This document shows, piece after piece, positions 12,903-23,269 of a stretch of DNA of 64,000 bases; the first letter of the stretch is position 1, and each line of letters starts with the position of its first letter. This stretch comes from Skeletonema tropicum (lineage: Eukaryota > Bacillariophyta > Thalassiosirophyceae > Thalassiosirales > Thalassiosiraceae). The stretch is taken from assembly GCA_037178625.1 (NCBI GenBank), contig CM074127.1, positions 5,642,001-5,706,000 on the forward strand. The letters run 5' to 3'. Under the pieces are notes generated by a model. The model saw nothing but the letters and a program-made list of their open reading frames with translations, did not search any database and was not told the origin of the DNA. A program made the position numbers and the translations under genes.

Positions 12903-13369
12903 GCAATGCTTCCCAGGAAGAGTTTAATCTGCTGAGACCAGATTGGCTCCAGCTCGATTCGAATTCGAATCCGTTCACACATCAAATCATAGTGAAACTG
13001 TCTCTGTGTAGTCAGTCCTCTCCTGAGCTGAGGATGACGAGAAATACATATATACATCGAGTGATGGATCTTCTGCTATGCTCAAGAATTGTGGCACAGC
13101 TCACGCAAGAATCATTGTGCCAAACACAATCAAATCAGCTAGCTCTCTGGGACGATGTTGAGCTTCTATATCAAGGTAAGTTAAGATTGCGCCAGGTCTG
13201 CCGAAATAGCAAGTTAAGCCATCACATCACTTGAGTGACTTGCCCCACGGCTGACCCCGTGTCAAGCTTCGTCTTGAGCTTGAGTTAAAGAAGTTGAGTT
13301 TCGTCGACCGTAGCAGAGCTTGCCCATTTGGTTCGATATCTTCAAAGGAATTAGAAGAAGAGAACGTAG

Positions 13370-13490
13370 AAGAAACCACAACGTGATGTTGTTATTGTGA
13401 GAGGTCCTCATATCTTTCCGAGCGCTGCGGCCAGTTGTGTGGTGGCTTCCTTCGTTTATTACCAAAAGAGAGATCAACGTGAGTGTCTAT
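13370..13490 (+). repeat. Dispersed repeat shared with 8280-8420
   Basis: CCACAACGTGATGTTG, GTGAGAGGTCC, ATATCTTTCC, GCTGCGGCCA, TGTGTGGTGG and TTACCAAAAG occur in the same order in both places. A weaker relative containing TTCCTCGTTTATTACCAAG is at 22500-22560. It is not coding; the source is unknown. Confidence 0.7.
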
Positions 13491-14179
13491 TCTATGTCGT
13501 GGCACTCATGTGTCATTCGGCCGGTATTTTTGGCCGCCCTGTTTACCCCTTTGCTTTGCACGAGGTTTGGTTACTCGTGGACCTTTGCATAGGTATGCAA
13601 CATCAGTGTAATGTGAGGTGCAATCTCTTAATACTGTAAGTACCTACGCAAATAATGAGCTCATGGTGAAGCTCTGCTGCCAAGGTTTGGCGATGGCATC
13701 ACTTTCGTGTGGTCGGCTGGCGCGCCAGATAGCTCTAACAGCTGGGAAAGACGTGTATGTAATGCCCCAAGGCCAAGTTACACACATACTACGTACTATA
13801 AGATATCGTACATTCCACGTTTGAAGTAGGTGCCGACACCATGAGATAGCACTGTTAGTTGACAATATTGAGCAGACCAGAGTGATTAATACTGCTGTTG
13901 GAATCATTAAAACCAGACCACTATTGGCTTGTTTACTAGGGTGCCTGCCTACTTTTTACTCCTACTCCTATATCCCTACCTACCTCTACCTATGTGCGGG
14001 TTCTAACTTCTAACCCCATTCTCTCATTCAGGTCATAATTCAAAAGCCAAGCATTGAGTACCGCTCTGGACTAACTCTTCCCTGAGTCTCGGATTAAGGG
14101 AGTAAGTACCGCTCAGATGTGTCTCATGGGGTCATTGTTAGTAAGTCAAGATGGAGAAATCACGATTCTTCTACAGCGT

Positions 14180-14575
14180 TATTTTGATGTATCCACTCTC
14201 GACGTTTTGGATCGGGGTGGGAAGGCAGCCCTTCATTATGCTTACCGCAACGTCAGGCATGGCACCATTGCGCTTCTCTTGGATGAATTCGGTGTCATAT
14301 CCGTATTTGAATTGCTGACAAGAAGCTACCTATCGATCTTCTATGGGAAAGCAATGCCGATAGGGAAAGTGTAGAATATACGGAGAGCGTGTCGGCTTCT
14401 CAAGGCATATCCTGAGATGATTACGAGCATTGATGTACAGGTCCAATCTGCATCAGCGTCATGTCCAAGTCTTATGGAAAGGTAAAGTTGTGCCATTAGT
14501 AGCATTTCGTGTCCCCTCAGTGCACAGTGCCATAAGGAAGTAAAATGTAACAAGGATTACAAAAGTAGTCTTTAA
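14180..14575 (+). pseudogene. Ankyrin-repeat-like relic, copy 2
   Basis: The frame at 14117-14374 reads LDVLDRGGKAALHYAYRNVR and HGTIALLLDEFGV, an ankyrin-like helix pair (G-x-x-ALHYA then I-x-x-LLLD-x-G). The similarity to 2770-3185 continues into non-coding sequence. This copy keeps one frame longer than copy 1, but it lacks neighbouring ankyrin repeats and is preceded by no plausible gene body. Confidence 0.45.
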
Positions 14576-15238
14576 CTTAGAAATATATGAAGAAGCTGCT
14601 CAGCAGAGTATGACCGAAACAAGTTATTAAAATACCGCTCTTTTTTGATCAGCTCTAGAGTATTTGGTGCAGCGAAGAATAGAAGCACGAAAGCCGGGAA
14701 GAGCTTGCCCCGCCGCCGCGCGCCAATACATAATTGGGAGCATTTCCATCAAGCAGAGACGTAAGTTTGCAGTGAAGATTTCCATCGATTATCTACTACT
14801 CCAGGAGACGTACTTTTGTGTCTCTTTACTCTACCATCGTCGGCAGTAAAGGATCAATCAGTACGAGTCCAGCTAACGGCAGTCTCTCCAAGAAATATTG
14901 CGCGGCAGACATTGAAGAGGACCTCGAGCAATTAGAATTAATATTAGTACTGTATGTGCTGCTGCCTATTGATGTTGCAAGACCAGACAGATCACTTGCT
15001 AATGTCTGCTGAAGCGACTTGATTGACGTCATTTGCATGTCTGATCTAAGCATATCTATCGAAGAAAAATGCATTCCTTGCTTCGGATAGAATAATTCAA
15101 ATGTCTCCGCCCATAATGATGTGTTGATATTATTACTCGAGTTGGAATACAAGAAGCTCTCTGTCAGGACGATGTCTCTGGCCGCTCCAAGCGAGCAAGA
15201 GATGGTTCGACGGATGATGTTACTATGCTGCGTTGACA
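14576..15238. other. Intergenic region
   Basis: Nothing assignable. Short frames only, up to the left end of the long-inverted-repeat element. Confidence 0.5.
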
Positions 15239-15800
15239 GGAGGATTATGGATCGGGGGCGCCTAGCCCCCTTTTATTCCCTTTTTGCCCCCTTTTTCAGA
15301 GGGCGACAAATCGCCCGCGCGTTGAGAAATCACAACACGTGTTGTGATATATCACAACGAAACCGCCCGTTTTGTGATAAATCACAACCCGCGTTGTGAT
15401 ATCACAACGCGCGTTGTGATATCACAAAAAATCACAACGCGGGTAGTAAATAACTATCCAAACACCAAATAAACCACCCGCCTATCATATCGATGATAAT
15501 AATTGATAATGATATCTAGTATCTAGTTAGACGATAGCCATGTATAATTGAAACGTTCTGCGGTCCTCTTGAGTATTGGGAAGGTAACTGGCTGCCCTGC
15601 TGCGTCGGGACGGCGATTTGTGGGCGCTTCTTTATCGTGCGTTGAGTTTTCAAATTGGCGATTTCGTCGGCCCCACAGCGTGTCTACACGACATCATGGT
15701 GGCCGCCGCATCATCTAACTGCTATTATGTTTGTTTCCGCCACAATTATCATTATGCACGATAAAATGGCGGCGTCCTTCTTTGGTGGAGATAGCCACTT
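15239..15800 (+). repeat. Left inverted terminus of the 2.25-kb element
   Basis: It pairs with 16955-17492 in inverted orientation. Shared blocks include the first 60 bases (nearly perfect), the ATCACAAC palindrome array, CACCCGCCTATCAT, and a long inner block around CAAATTGGCGATTTCGTCGG. Confidence 0.8.
15325..15445. repeat. Array of ATCACAAC/GTTGTGAT palindromes, left
   Basis: The unit CACAACGCGGGTTGTGATAT and close variants (ACACGTGT, ACGCGCGT cores) are repeated several times. Every unit is its own inverted repeat. The same array appears inverted at 17286-17390. Confidence 0.85.
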
Positions 15801-16556
15801 TTCTTTTCTTGACAATAAACCGAGCGAGATAGGAGTAAAAGCAAAAAAAAAACAGCATCTGCGGATTGTGCGCTCGTTGAAGTTGTGGAAATGAAAGCCG
15901 GCCTCGAAGACACAGAAGGTTAATTGAGAGCGGCAGAGAATACACTATCGTAACAAACATCAAGAGATCGAGACGTAAAGAGATCATTGCAACTGATGAG
16001 GCACGCCTTCTGGATGAAACATTTGCAACTGAACAAGAGAAATCGTCAGCCGCTACTACTGCGTTGGCTGTGATAGATGGGAGAATTTGACCAGTGAAGA
16101 TACTGCGTGACAATTTAAGAAGCGGAATCTCATGCATAGAAAGTGATTGCTGCTTTTAATGATCAACTGGATGAAGCCTTTTTTAACAAAGTTGCAGGAT
16201 TGAAAATAGCAGTAAAAGAATTGCAACAGCAGAAATTGATGAATGAATTACAGTAAACTAACTAGACCATTGGAGTGTCTCTTTCTTTTATTAAATACAT
16301 GGCTGAAATTGATTGTTTTTAGCTTAATAGTTGCAGCGAGCTTGTTAATCTTCTCCTCCCATTCTTCTTGCGTGGGCGTCCACATGCTGTCCATTTCTTC
16401 ACTTAGCAGGTTTATCTCTACATCGTTTATGCACAATCTCCTCGGTTCATTAACATGGCTATCGTGCATCTCTCTTCCTTCCTTGTTGCGGAACCCTTGT
16501 CAAAATGGCTTTCTAGTTGTCGTTGCCTCTCATGCATTTCCTTGCAGAATTCCTTC

Positions 16557-16919
16557 TTAGAAAATGATCTGTACTGAGTTCTTGTCTCCCGTAAATCTTG
16601 CAGTTTCGTTGACAGCGCCACACCACTTTTGGCGTCTTTCTTCAGCAGTTCTTTTGCCTGATGTGTTTGCTCGATAAGGTCGGACTTTTACGGAATCAAA
16701 ATGAAACCAAGCACAAATTTTGCCATCTGCCTCATTCTGAGTAAAAATCTTCGGTGCGTGCCTTTTCGTCTGAGCTTCGTAGAAAAGATTCGAAGTCATA
16801 ACAACGTAGTGCAGCACGAGACTGCCATATTCTGTGTACCGACAAGTTTGATGCCAGTAACCTGCTAATTTTCCCTTGGGAATACCATTTTTGGACGGTG
16901 GGTTCTTCCGCGGAGTCAT
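16557..16919 (-). CDS. Unassigned frame inside the long-TIR element
   Basis: A 120-residue frame from an ATG at 16919 (MTPRKNPPSKNGIPKGKLAG...). It has several Trp, Tyr and Cys residues (YWHQTCRYTEYG) and a basic tail with ERRQKWCGAVNE. It may be an exon or a broken piece of a larger element protein: a neighbouring frame (16427-16621, minus) continues with a helical, charged sequence that could follow after a frameshift or splice. No DDE, zinc-finger or known transposase motif was visible, so the function is open. Confidence 0.35.
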   Translation of the reverse strand: MTPRKNPPSKNGIPKGKLAGYWHQTCRYTEYGSLVLHYVVMTSNLFYEAQTKRHAPKIFTQNEADGKICAWFHFDSVKVRPYRANTSGKRTAEERRQKWCGAVNETARFTGDKNSVQIIF

Positions 16920-16954
16920 GTTGTTATGCTTCTTCAAATGGTCCCATCTTCGCC

Positions 16955-17492
16955 CTGAAATGATCCAAAAGAGTCATCTCTGCCAAAGAAGGACGCCGCC
17001 ATTTTATCGTGCATAATGATAATTGTGGCGGAGACAAACATAACAGCAGCTCTAGATGACGCGACGGCACCATGATGTTGTGTCTATGCTGCTGTGGGTC
17101 CGACGAAATCGCCAATTTGAAAACTCAACGCACGATGAAGAAGCGCCCACACATCGCCGTCCCGACGCAGCAGGGAAGCCAGTTACCTTCCCAATTCTAC
17201 AAGAGGACCGCCGCCCTTTCAAAGCCACCAAGAGCAATGGCTATCGTCTACATCATCTAACATGATAGGCGGGTGTTTGGTGTAGTGGGAAATATCACAA
17301 CCCGCGTTGTGATATCACAACGCGGGTTGTGATATCACAACGCGGGTTGTGATTTATCACTAAACGGGTTGTGATATATCACAACCCAATCCGCCCGTTT
17401 GAAGTTTTGCCCGCGGGCGATTTGTCGCCCTCTGAAAAAGGGGGCAAAAAGGGAATAAAAGGGGGCTAGGCGCCCCCGATCCATAATCCTCC
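16955..17492 (-). repeat. Right inverted terminus of the 2.25-kb element
   Basis: Inverse of 15239-15800. It holds the palindrome array at 17286-17390, and an inner part reading GACGCCGCCATTTTATCGTG opposite CACGATAAAATGGCGGCGTC on the left. Confidence 0.8.
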
Positions 17493-17862
17493 AGAGACGA
17501 GCAGCGCGTCGAAGAGAAGCTCTTCTTAACGGCAGATGAAGCATGAGAAGCAATGGGGCAGTCATATAAGGTCATAGTCATGGTCAGGTTCGCTCGCCGG
17601 CACGACCATTTTATCGACACTAAAATGTCTACTTTGATGCGAACCTGCTCTTTTTGTCTGACACTGGTATACCTTTTCTCTTCTTTTCACTGAAAGAATA
17701 TTTTACAAAGCATCAGCGAGGAGCGAGAGAACCATTCCAAGCCAACCACACACAATATTTCAATCCTTTTTTACGGTTGCATGCACATCTATTCGTAGTG
17801 TGTAATTTCGAGCTTGCTTAGTGCAGATTGCATTCAAATAATAATCATAACCAGAAAGAGCA
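17493..17862. other. Upstream region of the HSF gene
   Basis: 370 bases between the transposon and the HSF start, presumably promoter and 5' leader. I see no clear heat-shock element array or TATA box. Confidence 0.4.
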
Positions 17863-18740
17863 ATGGCGGCAGATAATATGTCCATCGGAAGTAACGGTAG
17901 GGGCCGCTGTGGCTCAACAACCTCAATCAACAGAGACCAGTTCCCATCGAAGCTGTATGAGATGCTTGAGTCTGTTGAGAGTCTTGGAGTCTCTCATATA
18001 GTATGTTGGCTTCCCCGCGGTGAATCATTTCAGGTGGTTGATCCCTCACAATTCATGGACTTGGTAGTGCCCAAGTTCTTCAAGGCGACGAAGTATCGTT
18101 CATTCCAGCGTCAGTTGAATCTATGGGGATTCAAACGGTAAGATATTTACACATGACTCTCCTCATATGAAACGTGTTCTTATATTGTCTGACATTAGGT
18201 CTCTATCTCCAACTTTTATCATCTATCAGGATTGAAAAGGGCCAGGACACTGCGCGCTGGCAGCACGAGTACTTTAAACGGGGGAGCCCTCAATTAATTT
18301 CCAAGATCTCTCGGACACGCGTCAAGGTCAAAGGTAGGCGGGCTACTGAAGCTGCGGCGGCGGAGGCGCTGATCCGAACACATTCGGATGAAAGTGAAAG
18401 TCTTGAAGGAGCGAGTGAGTACAACGAGAATGATGGTATGCATTATTTGGACTACAGCGGTAGATATATCACGAGGCAAGTCAGTGAGAACAGCTATTTT
18501 GCCCCTGAGCTATTCAAAGATGAGTTTGACGAGAAAGTCAGCTCAATGTTTTCTGAAAGGCGTCACAGTCAAAGCAGATGCACGGAATGGAGCAGAAGCA
18601 GAAGCATTGAATTTGCAAGTTTAGATGAGATGAAGCTGGAGCCACTTCCAATTGACAGTGCTGGTATTCTGGATTCCCCTTGCAACCGAAATAAAAGCGA
18701 TCTGGATGACTTCGGACAGTTACTTGGTTGCTTGATTTAA
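17863..18740 (+). CDS. Heat shock transcription factor (HSF) family protein
   Basis: Two exons, 17863-18137 and 18230-18740, with a 92-base GT-AG intron that splits an Arg codon. The product is 261 residues. The HSF DNA-binding domain starts at about residue 25: FPSKLYEMLE, then VCWLPRGESFQVVDPSQF (wing and turn), then FFKATKYRSFQRQLNLWGFK, the recognition helix. It continues across the splice into RIEKGQDTARWQHEYFKRG. HSFs bind nGAAn repeats as trimers in the nucleus. The tail is short and acidic (DESESLEGASEYNEND), and I cannot see the long leucine-heptad HR-A/B trimerisation region. It may be one of the small diatom-type HSFs or work without classical trimerisation. Diatoms carry many HSF paralogues, so its target set is not predictable. 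Confidence 0.87.
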
Positions 18741-20390
18741 ATTTTTTATTCTGGGCACAATACCTTTGTAAAAGCTATCCAGTTCATGCATAATGTGTAC
18801 AAAGTGTACAAAACGCACAAAAGAGAGGAAGAGGAGCTCAAGCTTAATGATAGTGTCTTAATTTTATGTAAACTTATTTAGCAATTTGATGTGTCAAGAA
18901 TACATCCAGAGCAAGTAATTTGTTTCAGCCGAAGAGGTCGCAAACCTCAGAATCGTTCATGTTCATGCTACTTATCGTTACTTACGGCGTAGTTATATTC
19001 CATTCTAATCCGTTCAGTTATCGCAAAATAGTTACATGCGTTCTCATGGTCACTTTAAAATTTCTGTTACATACATGCGTTCTCTTTGTCTCATGGTCGT
19101 TCTGGTGTCCAGTTAGGCCAGTATCTATCACGTTCACGTTCTTCGGAATAGTTTTTGGCCAGCGGTACCATGGCCTCCGTACCAAGTTCCTTTGTACAAA
19201 GTGTCTGATCAGACAATCCTTAGAGGAATCGGGCCTCATAAAAAGACCAAAACCTCCATCTCCTATTTGAGCTTGTCGAGGAGAGACCTCTGCTCTCTGC
19301 TTTACATCGGCTCACTGCAACTGAATAAGTATGAACCATCCCGATGTTACAGAAGATGACTGTAGTAGGAAGCACCAAACTGAGTCAGCGACGGATTGGA
19401 AGGCAACTGTGCTGAGTTTGGCAGATGTGAATATGGAGGTCCAGTGTGAATGATGTTGCTCTACCTTGCTCTGCGTCTCGTTGTTCTTATTCTGTTGTTA
19501 AGCTGCTTCAGTCAAGAGAGTCTTTAAAGACGGAAATATAATCGTACTGTAGTAGGTAATGATATACTTAAGGACAATGGCAAATTTGGCTTCGGTTGCA
19601 ATGAAAGGGTGACCCTGGGATGACTTTCATGACATCTTTGATGGATAGAATTGAATAGAATGAGTTTTATAGTCGAAATATATGTGTTAATTGACTAATA
19701 TAATTAGAACAGAATGAGTCTGAAGTCTTCAGGCCAATAAGTACATGTTGAGAATCTTCTATGTGCCGAGTGCCTCGAGATTTTTCGGGGCACTCGGAGT
19801 GAGCCAGCGGCATTTTTTGTCCATCGAATCCTTCGTGACGAACATAAATTTGTTTCACCAAATGATCCATGTCATCACCACCGCTATCTCCTCGTACTGT
19901 TTGTATTTTGGCAACTGATACCTGATTGAAATAATCACTACTACCTGCACACGTGTGGAAGCGGCTGTTCGTTTCCTGCGCGCATATACTCAGCCAGTTG
20001 ATGGACGGTACAGCATGAAGTGGAAGAGTCTTTGCGAGAGCTTTGGGAAGGTAAGGAGGATAGTTTAGACGCAATGATTGCGGATAGTTTAGAAGCAGTG
20101 ATTGAGGTTGCTACGGCTCTCGGGTGGTTTTAAGGATATCATCTCGTAGAGGGAGAGCTTTGAAATCATGAGTATATTGTTCCTTTCATCACTTGCAAAT
20201 TATTTTAGAGCAGCAGCCGCAGACTCGGCACAAGATGATATTACTTCCACCACTGATTGGAAAGAGAAGGTTCGAGCATGGTCGTGAGCTCCTTCTGTCG
20301 TGGCCGGAGCAAAAAGCATGATTGGATACAGTGATGAATAACTGATCAGCCTTCAATATTATGATCATCATTTGAATCTAATAATTATTA
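18741..20390. other. Intergenic region with an amidotransferase-tail relic
   Basis: No supported gene. A 135-codon minus-strand frame at 19667-20074 runs over the start of the amidotransferase-like relic and is judged chance. The relic is listed separately. Confidence 0.5.
20030..20135 (+). pseudogene. Relic of the glutamine amidotransferase 3' end, copy 1
   Basis: It reads CTTTGGGAAGGT, AAGGAGGATAGTTTAGA and GAAGCAGTGATTGAGGTTGC, then ACGGCTCTCGGGTGGTTTTA, matching the last 25 codons and stop of the gene at 6643-7899. An internal tandem duplication (GATAGTTTAGACGCAATGATTGCG followed by a second version) is added. Nothing upstream resembles the rest of the enzyme. Confidence 0.75.
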
Positions 20391-21659
20391 TTACTCCTTC
20401 TTTTCTTCCTCAATGAATTGTGCATTGAATGTGGTTCTGTAAATAACTGCATTGCTACCATCTAATGACTCATTACTTCCGCCAGGAGTCACCTGAAACA
20501 AGTAGTTTTGATGCACCCCATCATCTTCAATATCAACATCACGCCAGGCGACGCAGTCCACAGCCCAACCTCTTTCCTCAATCATACCCAATAACTCTTC
20601 TAGTTGAATGAACAAGCCTAACATATTCCGTCTCTGAAACGTGAAGAAGAATTTCGGATTCTTCGCCCTCGAATGTTCAAATATGGTTGCAATGGTAGTA
20701 AGGAGAGGATCGGCAAGCTTTCTTAGGAAGATGCAGTCGCACGCTACGATGACATCTATGTCCGATGTCGTCGATAGAGGAAGTTGATCATTCAAAGGTT
20801 TGAACCAATCCAAGACCGCAGCTCGCGCCCACCCTCTGCCAAGTTTAACTGCGTCACACGAAGCAGTATCAGTTGATGTTGTTGTTGTTTCAAATGCGCA
20901 TGCATCGATTAGAAACTTTGGGCAATGTCGATTGCACTCTTCTTCATCACCATCCATGCGAATGCTATTGGCTCTTCCATTCTTGCACAAGTTGCGCCCT
21001 ATTCCATGCTCGACTAAAACTGGTAAATCAGTAATCAATACATTCCCTCCAGCAGCAGCTAGACAACTACCAACGACACCCATGCCTGCTCCAACTTCCA
21101 AGATATTTAGCTTGCCGCCAAGGCAGAGCTGATCCTTCAAATGCTTCAGTATTCCATTAGCATCAGCATTGACTGCACTACTGCATGTGAACGCTTCCAC
21201 CATTAACCTCGATCCCGGCCACACTTGAAAGCCAGTCTGGGCTTCCATGTAGAAACCCTTTTCAAAGAAGAATTGATCGCTCGGTCCATCGTATGCATCT
21301 TCTTTCTTCACAGATGCTTCGGTTGGTAGTAATACGCCAGATGACTTGTCACGACAGTTGAATTGAAGCAAATGCGTGCCACTTCCACTTCCACTTCGAC
21401 TTGGAAGTTGAACATGAAATGTGATCGGTCCGTGAAAGTCGTCCTCATCATCTTCTTCATATTGATCGACGTGATTACGAGTCCATTCTTCACCGCATTT
21501 CAGTAATGGATTGATCGGCACAAAGTTATTCGCTGGCGGATTGAAGTAAATCATTTCGAGACAGAGATGTTGATATAAGCATAAACAAGTGATAAAGAAT
21601 GAATGTTGACGGATGGTAGACAAGCACTTACGCCAAGGGAATTTTGCATAGCACGACAT
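20391..21659 (-). CDS. Class I SAM-dependent methyltransferase, lysine-methyltransferase-like (Methyltransf_16 type)
   Basis: The frame is open over the whole span, but it contains GTAAGT...CCAG at 21631-21533, a 99-base phase-compatible intron. The likely coding exons are 21659-21632 and 21532-20391 (389 residues). The SAM-binding motif I is NILEVGAGMGVVGSCLAAAG, then GNVLITDLP (about 152-180). A later acidic motif DIDVIVACDCIFLRKLADPL is the usual post-motif of the METTL21/FAM86-like family, and W in GFQVWPGSRLM fits the upstream signature. Such enzymes methylate lysines of chaperones or translation factors; the substrate here is unknown. If the intron is retained, 33 extra residues enter near the N-terminus without a frame change. 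Confidence 0.78.
   Translation of the reverse strand: MSCYAKFPWRKCLSTIRQHSFFITCLCLYQHLCLEMIYFNPPANNFVPINPLLKCGEEWTRNHVDQYEEDDEDDFHGPITFHVQLPSRSGSGSGTHLLQFNCRDKSSGVLLPTEASVKKEDAYDGPSDQFFFEKGFYMEAQTGFQVWPGSRLMVEAFTCSSAVNADANGILKHLKDQLCLGGKLNILEVGAGMGVVGSCLAAAGGNVLITDLPVLVEHGIGRNLCKNGRANSIRMDGDEEECNRHCPKFLIDACAFETTTTSTDTASCDAVKLGRGWARAAVLDWFKPLNDQLPLSTTSDIDVIVACDCIFLRKLADPLLTTIATIFEHSRAKNPKFFFTFQRRNMLGLFIQLEELLGMIEERGWAVDCVAWRDVDIEDDGVHQNYLFQVTPGGSNESLDGSNAVIYRTTFNAQFIEEEKKE
21533..21631 (-). other. Probable 99-base intron of the methyltransferase gene
   Basis: Donor GTAAGT and acceptor CCAG flank 99 bases, a multiple of three without a stop. Splicing and retention both keep the frame, and removal takes out a hydrophobic Cys-rich stretch absent from such enzymes. 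Confidence 0.6.
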
Positions 21660-22270
21660 AGCTAGTATGTATTGTGTTGATCAGTATGGAGTGGAAGGCA
21701 TGGATGGCAATGCTTGCTCGTCGGACGTGAGTGACATTTTGCGTGGCTGGCGTGGAGGGAATTTTGAGATTTGTCACATCATTGATTTTTGATGCCGCTC
21801 GCCACTCAGAATCGAAGTTGCTTGGATCAAGATTCCATATTCCATCCAAAGACCCGCAACCCGCACCTCCCAACCAATGATAAGTAAGTATGGAATATCG
21901 ATGCAAAACGCTTGGAAGAGAGATGATTATTATCTCTAGAGAGTGATGTGTTTGTGATTGACATATCACTTAGGAATCACACAGCACTAGTTAAGGATCG
22001 ACTGGTCATTCTTTGTGGTAGATAATTTTAGCTTCGTCGGAGGCTTGTGAGCCTATCAAGAGTGTGGTAGGTTCTCCGTATCATTGCTCTCTTGAGCTGC
22101 ATGCGTCAAAGAAAAGAATCAGGGACAATTAGTCTGCGTTTCCACGTCATCATACACGATCGCTCGTCTTATGTGCAATGAGATGAGTGAATGATTGAAG
22201 TGTGCGTGTGATGTGATCAAAAGTCAATGAAACGTAGATTGACACCCCTGCAAAGGAATGCAAGATCTGC
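21660..22270. other. Intergenic region
   Basis: The stretch upstream of the methyltransferase start. A 113-codon minus frame overlaps the first exon in another frame and is probably a shadow. Nothing else seen. Confidence 0.4.
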
Positions 22271-22561
22271 ATGATTCTTGGGAGTAAAGTTCTTTTGCTC
22301 TTTGTTGAGTTGTGTAGATCGAGTTCGCTTTTGGGTGTATTTTATGCTATTTATTCTTTAGAATACTCAGCTTTTGCTTTCAATAATTTGATTGAGAGTA
22401 CGGACCCAAGCGATACAAATAATGATGTGTCCAAGTTTGGATTGCAAAGTGTAATTGCACCTAGTTTGACTCACGCAACTTTTCGTTCTGCAATTAGCCA
22501 CAGGAATACTCGTAGAGGGTGGATTGTCTTCCTCGTTTATTACCAAGGTAGATTAACGTGA
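22271..22561 (+). CDS. Possible small protein with hydrophobic N-terminus
   Basis: A 96-codon ATG frame begins with a hydrophobic stretch (SKVLLLFVEL ... LGVFYAIYSLEYSAFAF) that could be a signal peptide; SAFAF recalls plastid-targeting cleavage sites. The last third overlaps a sequence related to the dispersed repeat at 8280-8420 and 13370-13490. The true gene may therefore end earlier by splicing, or the frame may be chance. No family recognised. Confidence 0.2.
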   Translation: MILGSKVLLLFVELCRSSSLLGVFYAIYSLEYSAFAFNNLIESTDPSDTNNDVSKFGLQSVIAPSLTHATFRSAISHRNTRRGWIVFLVYYQGRLT

Positions 22562-23269
22562 ACGTACGTGCGTATTCCAGTGCTTAGATGATTGATCTTC
22601 TTTACCATTGTTTGTGCGTGAGGAAACCCCAATATTCTCTTGTGAGAGGACAAAAGGTCTTCGTTGAATATTGAAACAATCCTACTCCGAGAGCACTTTT
22701 ATTGCGATTCTGAACTAAACTTTGAATGCATTGTAGCACAACTCACACAAATCTACTCGTTCTATCTTTGATCTTTGCAGGGCAGTGGCTAAGAAGTTTG
22801 CAAGAGGATGAAGAATAGATGATAAAACAAGGTTTGACTTTCCACATAGACGTACCATTCCATTCCAGCTCAAATTACACTCCAACAGAATGTACCATTT
22901 CATGCTCAAACTTTACGTCCACAGAGAAGGCGCAATCGCGCCCTTAAAACTCATAAAACGTGCACATTAACGCAGTGCCAGGTACTGCTAATGCGGACCA
23001 TTGAATAGTGCAACTTGCAACTTCGACAAAAGGATACGATACCTCATTACCGCGCAATCGATGACGATGACAAACGTACATATATTCATTTCTACTTTAT
23101 AATACTAGCGTCAATGATTTAAGCTCTCAAGGTCATCTAGCACCATAATAATGTACACATCGATGAAGCAATCCAATTGTTGGTTCAATTTATGTCTCGG
23201 TAGCGATAATGCAACTTTACCTAATTTCCCAATTGATATGATATGTAGCTTCAAGAAAGGTAAGCACAT
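22562..23269. other. Intergenic region
   Basis: No gene or repeat that I can support. Confidence 0.45.

Larger units (their letters stand above)
12026..14164. other. Intergenic region with dispersed repeats
   Basis: No convincing gene. A GC palindrome GCGGCCGCGGCCGGCC lies near 12152. 12785-12840 holds a motif shared with 24518-24570. 13370-13490 matches 8280-8420. A 100-codon frame at 12285-12587 has no recognisable content. Confidence 0.5.
15239..17492. mobile_element. DNA transposon with about 540-bp inverted termini
   Basis: The left end (GGAGGATTATGGATCGGGGG...) and the right end (...CCCCCGATCCATAATCCTCC) are exact inverses. Complementarity runs on, with gaps, to about 15800 on the left and 16955 on the right, giving inverted termini of more than 500 bp around a core of roughly 1.15 kb. 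Each terminus carries a GC-rich end, an array of ATCACAAC/GTTGTGAT palindromes, and an inner stretch with conserved frame pieces (MAASFFG). No clear target duplication was found, so the exact ends are provisional. Long-inverted-repeat transposons such as MULEs look like this, but no transposase was identified. Confidence 0.8.

Noticed and set aside
15715..16137. A 140-codon minus-strand frame at the left arm of the long-TIR element
   Set aside because: It crosses the arm boundary, reads as low-quality hydrophobic text, and the right arm does not keep the frame.
19185..19205. TTTGTACAAAGTG resembling a lambda attB/Gateway recombination core
   Set aside because: Only the short core matches, and a similar TGTACAAAGTGTACAAA occurs at 18797. 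There is no other vector sequence, so chance is likeliest.
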